Positions 39,683-53,167 are shown, counted from the first letter of the stretch. The stretch: 64,000 bases of DNA from Sinohyriopsis cumingii (GCA_028554795.2 CM068842.1:55521860-55585859), one strand, 5' to 3'. Made by a program: numbers and translations. The notes: generated by a model not told the origin, from the letters alone.

Positions 39683-42370
39683 TATAATTATATTTTTAAT
39701 GCAGACTGTGTAAACAAAGAGACAAGACTACTCAAGAATTATGCTTTTCTCCCTTAATACTATGTTAGGTGATGGGTGTTAAAAGGAATTTGTAAAATCC
39801 TGACAAGTTTCAATAACAAAAATAGAAATAGGCTTTTATGAACATTTCAATCACGAAGTTCACAATTACTGTTTTAAATTGTAATTAAACCAAGTAAAAT
39901 TACAGACAGAAATATCAACATGTATTCCTTAATTTACCAACAAAATGGAAGATGGGATCTCCAGACTGTATATGGTACACTAGCCTAATAAAACAGACAT
40001 TGTAAGTGAAGTTCATAAACTGTAATCATTTGGTTTCGTTTGCTTTCATTTATAAGCAACACTACCTTTAAAGTGATCGCCATTCATAAATTGAGATAGG
40101 ATACAGTATAAAGCTTGCTTCAGGAGGGTAACCCAAATTTCAATAGACCGAAGCTGTCAGACAAATCCGTACAACTGATAATCGTAACGCTCATTTCAGG
40201 AAAAATGTTGCAGCTTGTATTTGTCTTGAGTAGGCAGTAGTTTGGAGTTTTAATATTCAAATATTCCTATCTTAATTATGTTCTCAGCTTGCAAAATTAC
40301 TCTTTCGATTTAACTGCGCATTTTTTTCTTCCCGTTTCCATCCATATTTAAAATGAAATCTCGGTGTTCTCCTTTAGTTTGCTATATTAATATAGTTAAG
40401 ATAAAAAGTTACAAATGCTGAGTCGTCGCTGCTTCTTAAATATATTGCATTGCACTATTTAACAACCCTCGTGCAGATACTATTAATTTTTTTCCAGTTA
40501 CTCCTAAATTATTATTATTATTATTATTGCCTCTTGGTACCCAGGTTTCTTTTTTTCTGAATGAAATAAATTGGATTTCGTATGGTGTTTTAACCCGGAA
40601 GAAAAGGGGGTTCGAATTCCATGTTCGAGATTTCTCGGGCCAGTACAATAACAAGCCCCCGGCAATACGACCTATTGGTTCTTCTTGTGGACCCAAGGTG
40701 AACGCTGTGTAAATATTGTATTCTGTCCGGAACAATCATCTGGTGGTGTGAAAAGGTTTGCTGAGTTGTTTCTTTTCCTCTACAATTACACTTCATCCAG
40801 AGCCCGTTTTGAAACAAGTACGAATCGGTTATTATAGTTCTAGTAGCAAGATTGTCGCTGGTCGATAGCATTGACGGACTTTTGCATGTAATGGTTATGA
40901 TAACAAGAAAAATCAAATATTTCTAAGCTAAACAAATGCTATCTGACATCATAGTTACATCATAAGTACGACATAATGGTCTATTAAATGAAGAAGACGC
41001 AAAGGAGGTCTGCGAAGTTCAACATGTTATTTAAGCCCTGATAAATAATGTTTTCGTATATTTATTGAACATAGATCTTACTGGAATAATTTCAGTAAGT
41101 GGCCTTCTGCAACAAGTTCTGAGCATTTTCATGGCATGAAGACATCATCAAAATTCCTTGTTTATTTGCAATTAATACGCCGACGCTCTAGGACCTATGT
41201 TTATTCAACATGTTAAATCATCTATTTGTATATTCCGCACAGTTTTAAAAGCCTTGGAAAAGGAATAAACACCTGCCTGCTCATAATTCCGCAGGTGTGC
41301 TATGAAATGGTTGTTGAATATAGGTATGAAGTGATTGTAGTGGTTAGTTTATCAGTTACCTCGTATCGGAAACGTCAAGATCTGAGCGAACTGGATAGGC
41401 AATAAAAATGTTAACGTAATAGATCTTAGCTATAACACTGTGTCCAATCAATCATCTTTGTCAAGATTGTGCAGAAAGACGAGGGATTGAATTACGTACG
41501 GGATATAGACAAGTATACAAATCTGAATTCAGCTAAATTTATGGCACAACTTGAAAATCTCATTAAAAACAGAGAAACAAAGTTAGATTCAAACAATGCT
41601 TTGTGAATCCATATATGAAAGGTTGTTTTTGAACCAACCATTGGAATGAGAAAATTTGAAGTCGATGCGAAAGCATCTGAAATCAATCTAAAATCATTGA
41701 TCTGTTAGAAAATATTAAAATCTTGCTGCAAAGTCTTGAAAATAAAGTAACACTCTTGATATCGATAACGCCAAAGGACAATCTGTGAAGCGTAAAACAC
41801 TGTAGAGATCTTATTGTCATCAACATTGATGTTGAGTAATTTTCCCTGGTCCTGTCATGAATATATGTGTAAATTGGACCCTTAGCACTTGTGTTCCGTG
41901 CTATCTCGATGTCAATCTTTTTTGTCTCGACGACGAAAAACGTTATTATCTTGAAACTATGGAAACTGTAAATATCCGTGAGCCATTACCAGGGTTGTTA
42001 ATCTAACACCACCCTTTCACGCACCTACCTACCAAATCATACTTTATAACTAAAACCATCGCCCATCTTTTGTACTACTTCAGCGGTTGTAAATTTAGTT
42101 CGGCAAATAAATCGAATAAGCACAATGCAATAGTTGTGAAGGACAGAAGGAAATAGAAGAGATAGATAAAGGCAATAATGTTTACAGAAGATGTAAACAA
42201 TATGATCCTTTCTTATTATATCTAGGTACTAAAATGTTCCCTTTTCAGTTATTAATTGGACACTAAAAATTTCTTTTGTGTTTTATCTACTCTTAAGTCT
42301 TGTTTTCCAAATTCTTTGCATTGATCCAGTGTACCTAGAAAAACAGGAGTCTTTTTACAGTTTAAACATC
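39679..42370. other. Unassigned sequence
   Basis: Contains (ATT)n at 40508-40530 next to a GC-richer patch (40590-40740) with gggttcgaattcc at 40609-40621, a B-box-like word without a good A box. The frame at 41506-41610 plus (NSAKFMAQLENLIKNRETKL) is helix-like but unrecognised. Confidence 0.4.
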
Positions 42371-42588
42371 CTAGAAAAGCAAGATATCTCAGTAACAGTA
42401 GAAAAGCAAGATATCTCAGTAACAGTAGAAAAAGATATATAATTAAAAAGAAAAACGATATTTCAGTACCAGTAAAAATCCAAGATATCTCAGTTACAGT
42501 AGAAATGCAAGATATCTCAGTAACAGTAGAAAAACATGATATCTCAGTAACAGTAGAAAAACATGATATCTCAGTAACAGTAGAAAAG
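42371..42588. repeat. 27-bp minisatellite, about 8 copies
   Basis: Unit gaaaagcaagatatctcagt plus aacagta. The period is a multiple of three. The plus strand reads VEKQDISVT repeats and the minus strand STVTEISCF repeats. One divergent copy near 42430-42470 breaks both frames. Confidence 0.9.
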
Positions 42589-43078
42589 CCATACAAAACT
42601 GTGAAGAATACAAGCAATAGTAAATCATTAGTATAATAAATGGATCAGACAAAGAAATAGCTAAGAAAGCTTCAAACGACAAGTAGTTGGAATACATCGG
42701 TAGAAAACAAATTAACAAAACATACGAAACGTTAACGTTTATTATAAGATTAAATTATCATAGTTGGGTATTTATCGATCTGTAAATTTTACATAATCAC
42801 TCACAAAGTAAATAAAGTCCTTTCATTCATCATATCATCAATAAAACATTCACTTTTATGTAGCTCGAAGTTTTCTTTCATTGAACTCTTCACTACCCAT
42901 GAATACACAGTTAGATCTTCGCTAGCCAAGAGTCATAGAATCTTTATATAGTAATATAGGGTAGAGTGTATGGGTGGGGTATGTTATTCATATAAGGAGT
43001 TTTTTTATTATCATTATTTTTATACATACAAAATTTGGTTGCTACTGTTTAATCCAGGCGATTGATTTCTTTCAAACA
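42589..43078. other. Unassigned sequence
   Basis: Nothing recognised. Confidence 0.5.
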
Positions 43079-43458
43079 TTAAGCAGGTGTATGGCAAGTG
43101 TTGTTAGAGCATTCGCTGTTCTTGCTTTCTACGCATTTCAACCTTTGAAAAGCAAAATCGTGTCCACTTTTAGTGAGATCCCATGCTCGATATATCATCC
43201 TGACCTTGACTAACAGCTGATGCAATATTGGTGAAGCAAAGTGCAATAATTTTTCAAGATTGGCTTGTAAAGCCTGCCATATTCTTTCTTTGCAAACTGG
43301 GTGAATGTTGGAATGCATGAATAACTGTGCAATTGCATTGTTTGAACTTCTAATGGCGATTTTAATCAAGAGGTTGCACATTTGGGTTGGAAATCTTAAA
43401 GGTGGATGGGTGTTGTTTTCATTGTTATGGTGTAAGACGTTGGTAAAGATAAAACTTT
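43079..43458 (-). other. Open frame of about 125 codons, possible exon or pseudogene, unrecognised
   Basis: Minus-strand frame open from a stop near 43458 to a stop at 43079-43081; the first ATG is at 43381. It reads MCNLLIKIAIRSSNNAIAQL, then HPVCKERIWQALQANLEKLL and IYRAWDLTKSGHDF. The composition is balanced and helix-like, unlike the hydrophobic or Tyr-Ile frames elsewhere, and it is long for this AT content. I do not recognise a family, see no clear splice sites, and the opposite strand is also open over 43305-43568, so it may be chance or part of an old element. Confidence 0.2.
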
Positions 43459-43641
43459 ACATGGAATTACCTGGTAACTGGGAACTAAAAATTGCCCGCA
43501 GAATTTACCGATGTATAAAAAAAAATTATTCAGTAGTATCACGTGACGGTTTATATCCAGTTATATAGCTTAAACTTCAGTCCATTCATTAGAATTGGAA
43601 TTATTAAATGTTAGATCAGGTAAAACATTAAAATCATTGTC

Positions 43642-43713
<72 letters not shown>
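43642..43713. repeat. (TA)n-(GA)n microsatellite
   Basis: (TA)n at 43642-43660, (GA)n at 43661-43713. Confidence 0.97.
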
Positions 43714-43715
<2 letters not shown>

Positions 43716-46700
43716 TGTATCCTCAAAATTCTGGTATACTGCAAACTTTATTACTTGCTGTCATACACTATCGTTCTAAATCACTCGAACATACGCGCAT
43801 GTCCCCAAAACTAAAGGAACAAAATCGAAAGTAAAGACTAGATGTGCGCTAGAGCTCACTCGTTAGGCACGCTGAATTGAACACTAAGCTCTATGCATGA
43901 ACCCACATGAAGACTAATCTGTTGTAGGAACTCATTAGATTCCTGTTTACAAATGCAATGCAGATACATGAAATTATAACAATAGCTTAGCCACGTATGT
44001 ACAAAACATAGCTTTTATGTGTCACCGTATTTTTTTTAATAAAAAAATCTTCTTTCTTTATCGAATATCAAAGTAGTCATTTTAATGGAGCAAATACTTA
44101 TATGACTACTGTGAATGAGTTCCGATGTATCTTCAAGTAAGACTGGAATAAGATAACATGCACAAGTGTACCAAAGAATGTGGTATAATAAGTGTTGGTC
44201 AGCTGGCATTCACAGTGACGTCGTAAACACGAATTGTCAAAGAGCTGAGCAATGTTTCATTCATGACCCTCCATGAACCTCAGCCCTTGCCATAGAATCA
44301 CTCAGACACGTTGACCCTTTTCAAAAGAACTTTTAGTAACAAAAGTTGATTTATAAGAGTATTTTTAGGATATTACTTTACAAGCCGTTGCCAAGGAAAC
44401 AAAATATGAATGACAAGAATACAATGTATTGAAGGGGGAAAAAGTGACTTTTGAGCTGACTTCATTCGGTTAGTAGTGTAGGAATGATACCAAACTATTT
44501 AGGATCCCCTTAATTTAATATTGACAAAGCTTCAGACGTGTTATCAAGAAGGCATTTCAGGGTGGTTTAGCGAAATCAAAGTCAAATTTTCACCCAATCG
44601 TCTGCTATCTTAGACTAGATCAATAGTCTCATGCCTTTCACTTCTATAACAGAAGAGTACAAAGTGGTATCAGATTCCTGGTTTCCAATAACATTGCCAC
44701 AAGCGAAGACATTAATACGCTTGTGAACCTTGCTCTTGAGTTCAGTCCGAGTTAGAAGGACACAACTCAGGAATGAACTTTTCAAGCACACACATGATCT
44801 CCAACCCCAGTTATTGTTTACTTCCTTCTTACATTTGATTCCGATCTCCAATTACGCTTTCAACCAGATTGCCTTTTCATAATGGGGGGTTCTTATAGTA
44901 GCCTCTTAACATTTACCTGAGTGAAATCGAAATAGCGGTTTCATATTAGCAATCGATGCTGTCTCGATAAAAAGAATCGATCTGTACTTATAGAAAGAAT
45001 CGATATTGTACCGATAACAAGAATTTATCTTGCATCGATGACAATCAGAATTTATCGGAATGTTATGCAAAGTCACATGAACCTGAATCAGAACAAACAG
45101 GTGTGATTATCGAAGCACCAGATGGGCATTAACTGTCCACATCATTAATGATGGTCGTTAACTGCCAAGTTTAGTCACTATGAACTATGAAGGAAATTTC
45201 AAAGTATTCGACGTGTAATAACCTTTGTAGGACCCTCAGCATCCGCAACCCATTAGCGTGCTATGTTCTACTGTCCATTGTACTATTTAAATGCTTTGAG
45301 TATTTAATAAATATTTAATCAAAACGAAATACGTACCCCTGTGTCTGCTTTTTTTTTTCCCCTTAATTTGCGTATTGTATGAATGCAACTTGAGTATACA
45401 AGTTGCTATAATAAGTATATCATCAAATGAAATGAATTGCAACGCTTTCGATATTACATTTAATGGACGTATCTTTCTGTAAGATTAACGGTTCAAAATA
45501 TTATTCTCAAATAACTGAAGCGAATCATTAGAGACTGCTTTATTGCGTATTCATTAAAATATCAATAAACTGTGGTGTAGTTATTATTAACCGTAACTAC
45601 TCAAGGCTGGAAATCAATTTAATCTCATATTTATAAGGCTTCATGTACGTATGCACGTATTGAATATAATACGTATGGATGGATGGATGTATTAGTGTTA
45701 CCATTGTACGACATCGTGTAAGTGTTCAGAACTTTAGATATGTAATTCTTATACAACATTTTAGAGGTTTTAGCTAAAGGCATAAAACCTAATACTCTAC
45801 AATCATTTCCCTCCCAAAGTTGTTGACATTTTCTCAAGAAAATATTCAGCTTAGAATAATTTAAGATTGGTTTTATAGTCTTTGCAGTGAGTATTATTTC
45901 ACTTCCTGTGCCTAAATCATTGTATTTTCATAAAGCCCGTTGGGGCAGTGTAGTGTGTATTGCGTGTTTTAACAGCAATGAGTAATATTAGCTTTATTCT
46001 TCGGTCAAAATTAAGTAATTCTAACGGAATGACTCAAACGTTTTCACATTCTGCAGTGTTTCTTTAAGATTTTTCCTTCAAGCAAGAATTCGTGTTACAA
46101 AAGTGTCATTAGTCTGCGTTTTTGAAACACTCAAGACATAAAGGAAAGATGGGTTATTTGCTTGCTATAGTGATTTCTCTATTCAGTGATGTTTGCCAGA
46201 TACGAGCACTTACAAAGCAGGGTGTCAGACCTGAAAGGCAAGCTATATCATGACATGGCATACAACACGAGACTCTTTTAACCGAACTCGATAAAAGTAG
46301 TCCTTATTGCAGCTAGCATTTTGAGAAAGGCATTTATTATTCATGAAACCTGAAACATTTTACCGCTAACCTCCTTAAAACTATGTAATTGTTTAATACA
46401 AATTGAAACCATTACAACAGAGTGCAGATTTTTACTGAATTCTTGTCAATGGCTGTGGATGAAGAAAACAAACTGTTCACTTCCCTGTATTATTGTGCGG
46501 CTGATGGTCAGTGCAAACTATAGCGAATGTGCATACTATATATTCAAAGAGGCATATGCAATAGGCAGTTAATGCTTTGTTTGGTTGATTTTTCTGTACA
46601 TGTTCATTCATAGAGAGATAAAAAGTAAAAACGAATCAAAACGGAATTTTCTCTAAACAAGTCTCGAAAGGTACTATGCGGTAGAAATCAAAATTCCACT

Positions 46701-47217
46701 TACCTCTTGAACTTTTCTACCACTTAATTTAATATTTTATGTTACTGTTATGATGTGGCTCGTTAATTTAGGTATACAACACGTTTTTATGCCTGACTTA
46801 TCTGCTTTATCACTATGTCAACTGAATTTATTTTTCAACAATGACCTGTGGTAGCCATTGCACTGCAATATTAAAACTGCCCATCCACTAGCTTTGAATT
46901 TCGGAAGCACATTACAAACGGAATAATAGAATATCGATGTAGGCTGGCCACTTGCTTACTGATATACAGCAAAGTCGAACCGAAATGGGAAAGATCGCTT
47001 AACGTTAAGAGCTGGGCACCGGGCAACGAGGACAATGCAAGTCTGAACAATGCAGTCGAATTCAGTGAAACCATTCTAGAACTAGCGAACACCTCGCAGT
47101 ATTATTAATCACAACCATTGCTCTCATGACAGCCTGCAGCAACATCAACGTATAGAAAGAAATCCGTTGTAATGTTATTTTTTTTCAAGCGCTTTGCTGT
47201 AACAATGACATGTGTAT

Positions 47218-47221
<4 letters not shown>
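43714..47221. other. Unassigned sequence
   Basis: No gene recognised. A decayed repeat of about 26 bp lies at 44950-45060 (aagaatcgat...gat units). The minus frame 46871-47092 is protein-like but unknown. Confidence 0.45.
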
Positions 47222-47265
<44 letters not shown>

Positions 47266-47372
47266 AAGGTTATACACGAGTGAGAAAAGGAAACAATAAC
47301 AGAGAAAGTTGCTTAACCAATAATATTGGTAGAAGTTAATAGTAGGTAAATTCAGAACATATCTTGAGTTAC

Positions 47373-47406
<34 letters not shown>

Positions 47407-47420
47407 GTGGTGGTGGTGGT
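47222..47420. repeat. (GT)n, then (ATT)n-(GGT)n microsatellites
   Basis: (GT)n at 47222-47263, (ATT)n at 47373-47405, (GGT)n at 47408-47420, with about 110 bp of unassigned sequence between the first two. Confidence 0.95.
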
Positions 47421-47788
47421 TTTTATATAAATGTACTCACTAGGTGCTTATCCTGGCTACAGCAGCCGTGTCATAATCATAGGTTACTCTTAGGTTTGGA
47501 TCAGATACTTTGAACTCACAAGCTATTTTAACTGGGCAATTTTTCTATGGTCGATTCTGTTGTTTAACTCTGAGAAAAAGGAATGACGAAAGCAAACAGA
47601 AAAAAATATGTTATTCAAAATCTCTTCAATAATAAAGTTGTAAATGTTGAAAGTCGGTTTTTCACTGAGTTTTCGTGTCCATTTACGGGTTTATTGTAGT
47701 TCTGTTTAATCTTTTGTCTCTGGGTGGTACATGTGCTCTACCAGTGGAACATTTCTTTGTAGGTTTGGATTGGATATGTATAAATAAG

Positions 47789-48286
47789 TCAAAAGAAACA
47801 AACACAAAAATAGTATTATTTAGATCAGATAAAGCATATAAATCCAAAAATAGTATGATTTATATCAGATAAAGCATATAAACACAAAAATAATATGATT
47901 TATGTCAGATAAAGCAAAGAAACACAAAAATAATATGATTTATATCAGATAAAGCATATAAACACAAAAATAATATGATTTATATCAGATAAAGCATATA
48001 AACACAAAAATAATATGATTTATGTCATATAAAGCATATAAACACAAAAATAATATGATTTATGTCAGATAAAGCAAAGAAACACAAAAATAATATGATT
48101 TATGTCAGATAAAGCAAAGAAACACAAATATAATATGATTTATGTCAGATAAAGCATATAAACACAAAAATAATATGATTTATGTCAGATAAAGCATATA
48201 AACACAAAAATAATATGATTTATATCAGATAAAGCATATAAACAAAAATAATATGATTTATATCAGATAAAGCATATAAACACAAG
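47789..48286. repeat. 40-bp minisatellite, about 12 copies
   Basis: Unit aaagcatataaacacaaaaa plus taatatgatttatatcagat. Two variants alternate irregularly: agcatataaacac and agcaaagaaacac, with tatatcagat or tatgtcagat. Not coding. Confidence 0.95.
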
Positions 48287-48684
48287 AAGTCTACCTAAAC
48301 TTGAATTTGGTAAACATTAAGTTCATGGAATTGGTACAGTAGTGTTAACAAATTGGATAAATGTTTGCAACGATTAGGGAAAGATTATATGGTATGGGAA
48401 AATATAACAACTGAAAAAGATACTTTAAAAAAATTATCATCTTACAATCAGTACCAATATTAATAACTTAATCTGAAAATGATAAAAGGACTTTTAGAAT
48501 TAAGTGAAAAATTGATACTACTAAATAGTATTTAGAAGGAGTAGTATTTAGAAGGAGATGGATAGATTCAAAGCTAAATTAAACAAAGAAACAAGTATCA
48601 ATTTTAGTCTGAGTTAAAGTATTTGTCCAAAGCATGATACCGACATATCTTAATTGATGGCTAAGCCTACTATCGTATATAATT
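48287..48684. other. Unassigned spacer between two minisatellites
   Basis: No gene recognised. A 15-bp direct repeat (gtagtatttagaagg) lies at 48526-48557. Confidence 0.5.
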
Positions 48685-49130
48685 GGCATACATTTCTTCT
48701 GCATCACCACAAGTTTCAGAACTGGCACACTTGTCGTCTGCTACAAGTTTCAGAACTGGCATACTTGTCTTCTGCATCGCCACAAGTTTCAGAACTGGCA
48801 TACTTGTCGTCTGCATCACCACAAGTTTCAGAACTGGCATACTTATCGTCTGCATCACCACAAGTTTCAGAACTGGCATACTTGTCGTCTGCATCACCAC
48901 AAGTTTCAGAACTGGCATACTTATCGTCTGCATCACCACAAGTTTCAGAACTGGCATAATTGTCGTCTGCATCACCACAAGTTTCAGAACTGGCATACGT
49001 ATCGTCTGCATCACCACAAGTTTCAGAACTGGCATACTTATCGTCTGCATCACCACAAGTTTCAGAACTGGCATACTTATCGTCTGCATCACCACAAGTT
49101 TCAGAACTGGCATACTTGTCGTCTACAACA
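48685..49130. repeat. 39-bp minisatellite, about 11 copies
   Basis: Unit gtcgtctgcatcaccacaag plus tttcagaactggcatactt. The period is a multiple of three and the unit has no stop in four of six frames, giving repeats such as SELAYLSSASPQV (plus) and SSETCGDADDKYA (minus). One copy near 48735-48750 lacks 5 bp. The minus frame extends 201 codons (48716-49321) with a hydrophobic non-repeat N-terminus. No start context, homology or codon signature argues for a gene. Confidence 0.95.
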
Positions 49131-51021
49131 TCATCACGAGATAGAGAATATATGATGTGAATGTTAATGCAAAATGTCATATTAGATTCTCCACGTAGGA
49201 GTCTTAAATATATATTTATAGTGTATAAGACAAATAAGACAAATACAGAGAAGTAATGTATCGGCGCTATATATAAGATAACGGTAACTATTGAGGGTGT
49301 ACCAAAGGTGATATATTCCAAAGGTGTTATATTCCAAAGTTTATCTTTTCACACCATAATTCATGAGAGCTACTATGTAGTTTGTCAAGGAACAGCAAAA
49401 GAATACAGAACTAAAAAACATAAGCATTAATAACTACTTTGCATAACATCATTGTATATAAATTCATCTTAGAAAAACACACGATAACACAATCCTGTAC
49501 ATTTATCTGCAAATGAAGAGGAATAATACATACTTTGTCAATGATAGCCACGTTAATATCTCAGCTAAACTGGTCAAAGGTATTCTATGTTAAATGAATT
49601 CGCTTTGGTAAAATATAAGAGTTTGGCAACTTTAGCATGTGTCCATATGATGCTCACCAGTTTGAGTTTGTGAGGGTTACACGTGCCATAAGAATTTCCT
49701 CGAATCCTTGAAGAAGACGAAAAGGAACAAAAGGAAATGAATAATAAGGACAGTAATGCGTATAGCGCGGTTTCAAAATGACAAATTCGAAGAGTGTTTC
49801 TCGAATCAGCAACAATCGAACTCACATGAAGAATGTAATTAAATGATTGAAGACTAAGAAAAGTCCTAACCACATAATCACTGAGATTAAGAAATGTGTG
49901 CCCAGTTTAACTTTTAATGCTATCACTGAAAGGATAAATATCGTATCGAGCATTACAAATTGAGTTCTAACTAAAAACCACACTACAATGCAATGATGTA
50001 AATAATGTCTGAAGCCTTTGGGAAATATTCAAAAACTTGCAATATATGTTGGCATGTCAAAATAGGGGACCAGTCTAAAATGTATCCCTTCATCCTGCAA
50101 ATGATTTTCACCATGTGTGATATTGAAAAATGCATACAACTAATTATGAACAGACGCGAGCTCAACGTTAACCAACATATGTGTTAAGAATTTACTCAAC
50201 ACAATGGTTATACTAAAGAATAAGCGTGAGTCATAAAAATTTAAAATGCAGACCATGTCGAAGGTTTAAACTATGTCGCATATTGTGGCAAAACAAAGAC
50301 TGCACTTGACTTAAAATATAGGAACTCTTCGATTACATCATCATCTTCTGTCATACGTGGATATATTAATACGGCCCACAACAGAAATGATTGTTTAGAA
50401 AGGACAAAGTCACTATATTAAACCCATGTGACTCTTTCTAATAAATGACTGTACAAATTTCGAAGACGGCAAAACGAAAGCTATCATCCTAAGCAAGCTC
50501 GCTCAAGTGGCAAGGCATTGTGGGATACGTGTTTGGGTTATCATGAAAAAGTATATTTCAGTCGTTAGGATACTCATGATAACAAAAGATTAATCGATAT
50601 CTTCAACAACAAGGATAAGAAGGCATTGGAAAGAGTTTCAGATGAGAACTTTGCAAATGTGCATCCGCCAAGTAGTAGACGTGTATGTTGCACGTCCGTG
50701 ATATTAAATTGTGTTGCTGGACAAGAATATACAGTAGCATTTGATAAGTGTTTAAATATAATATTCATTTACATACTATATATTAAGTTACTTTCAAAAT
50801 GAAAATTTTCAAAACTAATCTTCTGGAGACTGAATGGCTATGTCTCAACTTATTTACTACCTTGGTTCCATAAATAGTTCAGGAAAATATTGTCACCTCA
50901 AACTTGGCTAATTAAATACATAAGTAGCATCATCAGATATGGAATTACCCTTTCGTTACACTTGAAGTGAATGAGCTAACGTAAGTACTATTAAAGCTGT
51001 CAAATGTACACTTATACTATT
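49131..51021. other. Unassigned sequence
   Basis: A short 17-bp triple repeat (ccaaaggtg.tatatt) lies at 49297-49340. No gene recognised. Confidence 0.5.
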
Positions 51022-51409
51022 ATGATTACATTAAATATTTCTTAGACGTAGGTCATACGTATGTCCTTATATTTATGTCCAAATATTAGTGATCAGTATC
51101 ATCATAATCATCTGTCACCATAGTTAGAGTTAGGATTATTGGCTTAAGTCAGAGAGATTAGATTCACTGCAAAGATTACAACGGCATGTCTTGTTTATAT
51201 ACTAACAAAAATTAATAATGATTACATTAAATATTTCTTAGACGTAGGTCATACGCATGTCCTTATATTTATATCCAGATATTAGTGGTCAGTATTATCA
51301 TAATCATCTGTCACCATAGTTAGAGTTAGGATTATTGGAGTGAGTCAGAGAGATTAGATTCACTGCAAAGATTACAACGGCATCTTGTTGTATATACTAA
51401 CAATAATTA
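51022..51409. repeat. 196-bp tandem duplication
   Basis: The segment starting atgattacattaaatatttc at 51022 is repeated from 51218 with about 5-6 percent differences and small indels (by eye). Non-coding. Confidence 0.95.
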
Positions 51410-52819
51410 CCAATACTTCTTTTCTGTGTGCATTGGACCTTTTCATACTTAGCAAGGTATTGGAAGATTTAGGAACATTAATATATTTGGACGGATCTAT
51501 GGTTACAGGTACAGACTCAGTTATTGAGCAATATAAATGACATGGTTACCAACTGATCAATACGTTAGTATCTCTAGTCATAATAATTGTAACTTATTAC
51601 GTATGCTGTAAATAAAACTTATGAATTGAAGGATAGTAGAGTTAGTGATTGGTATGCCATTTTTATACGTATGTTTTGGAGGGTTGGATGTTGTTTTGTT
51701 TACTTTGGGGCTTTTTGTGTTTTCTCCTTAAGTTCGTGATGAAAATCTCATCTTCCAAGAGATAAAGGATATTGAGTCTCTGCATGTTTGATTAACCTAC
51801 TGATGAATACAAAACTTCACGTCACTTTTCGATCAGATGTGCTTGATAATCACAAATTAATCAAAGTATAAACTTATTTATTATAAATCATGTTACAGCA
51901 ACAGATGGTAATGGCATGCATTACATTTAAAGAGCTGAAGAAACGCACATACAATATATTGGCATCATTCTTAGGACATAACGTGTCACATATCTTCCCT
52001 TTCATGAAGCACCATCTTCTATGTGAAAACACAAGAGCAGTAGTCTGTCTCGCTGATCTCAATGCAGCTGTATAACTCAAAGCAATCGCGATGACCACAA
52101 ATGCCATGATTAAAGATTATGAGAATTCTATAATTGCATTGAGATGTAATTTCCCCGAAGGATATTCTTGCTTTCGACAATTATAGACAGCGAAAATGGG
52201 ATTTAGTGTCATGAAAATGGTGGTCTGTTCTCAAGAGAGCTTTGCTGAGGACATAGGTTTCCTTTCAATGTTCGTCTATTCTTGATTGAACATTAACGTA
52301 TCATAGGACACCAATATCGAGAGGCAAAGCTGTTCTGCCACAGTAATCTAAGTTGGCCCGTTGGGATTTCTTGTCATAATAATGTTTGTCTCTGATCTAA
52401 GACTGTGAATATCTGATGATATTTTGGATGTCTACAGGCAATGCAGGGTGAGCTTTAAGATACAAAAATAAGGTCAAATTATATTTCTGCAAACTACGTC
52501 TGCCGATTTTGGATGTACTTTTCTCCTAAACTGTAACACTTGGCAGCCCAAGGCTAAATAACATAATATTGTTTGAATTCTTCACGTGATGATAAACAGC
52601 AAAATAATTACTTAATACTATCATCACTTTATTAAATATTAACAGCCCACCATGTGATAAATCTCCCGATGGTATAAAGTCTCAATTGTGTTAGCACAAA
52701 TCAAGAAAATCTCCGCTATGGAGTGAAAATCAAATTTATAACAAATCTGAACTTACATTTATGCCAATATACCTTAACACAACACTGCTTGAATAATGCC
52801 GATATATCCACAGCTCTGT
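51410..52819. other. Unassigned sequence
   Basis: No gene or array recognised. Confidence 0.5.
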
Positions 52820-52846
52820 CCGCCTTCTTTATAAGGACATACAGTA

Positions 52847-52894
<48 letters not shown>

Positions 52895-53051
52895 TTCTTT
52901 ATAAGGACATACAGTAAAGTGTGTGTGTGTGTCCTTCTTTATAAGGACATACAGTAAACACTGTCTGTGTGTGTGTGTGTGTCCTTCTTTATAAGGACAT
53001 ACAGTAAACTCTGTGTGTGTGTGTCTGTGTGGGGGGTGGGGGTGTGTGTGT
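52820..53051. repeat. Four copies of a 28-bp palindrome-bearing unit separated by (GT)n
   Basis: gtccttctttataaggacat plus acagtaaa occurs at about 52820, 52892, 52932 and 52982, with (GT)n of different lengths between. tcctt-cttta-taagga within the unit is a short inverted repeat. A G-rich stretch (ggggggtggggg) follows near 53031. Confidence 0.95.
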
Positions 53052-53116
53052 TTACGTCCTAAATTCCTTGACATGACGAACGTTAGGGTGCTGTATATCA
53101 TCACTTGCATAATGGA

Positions 53117-53167
53117 AACTTTAGATGTGGTTAACTTTAGATGTGGTTAACTTTAGATGTGGTTAAC
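53117..53167. repeat. 16-bp triplicate repeat
   Basis: tttagatgtggttaac three times in tandem. Confidence 0.95.

Noticed and set aside
40570-40740. A third SINE with gggttcgaattcc as B box
   Set aside because: No acceptable A box at the right distance, and no second copy seen in the window.
52829-53110. His-Thr-rich 93-codon minus-strand frame
   Set aside because: It is produced by the (GT)n tracts between the 28-bp units.
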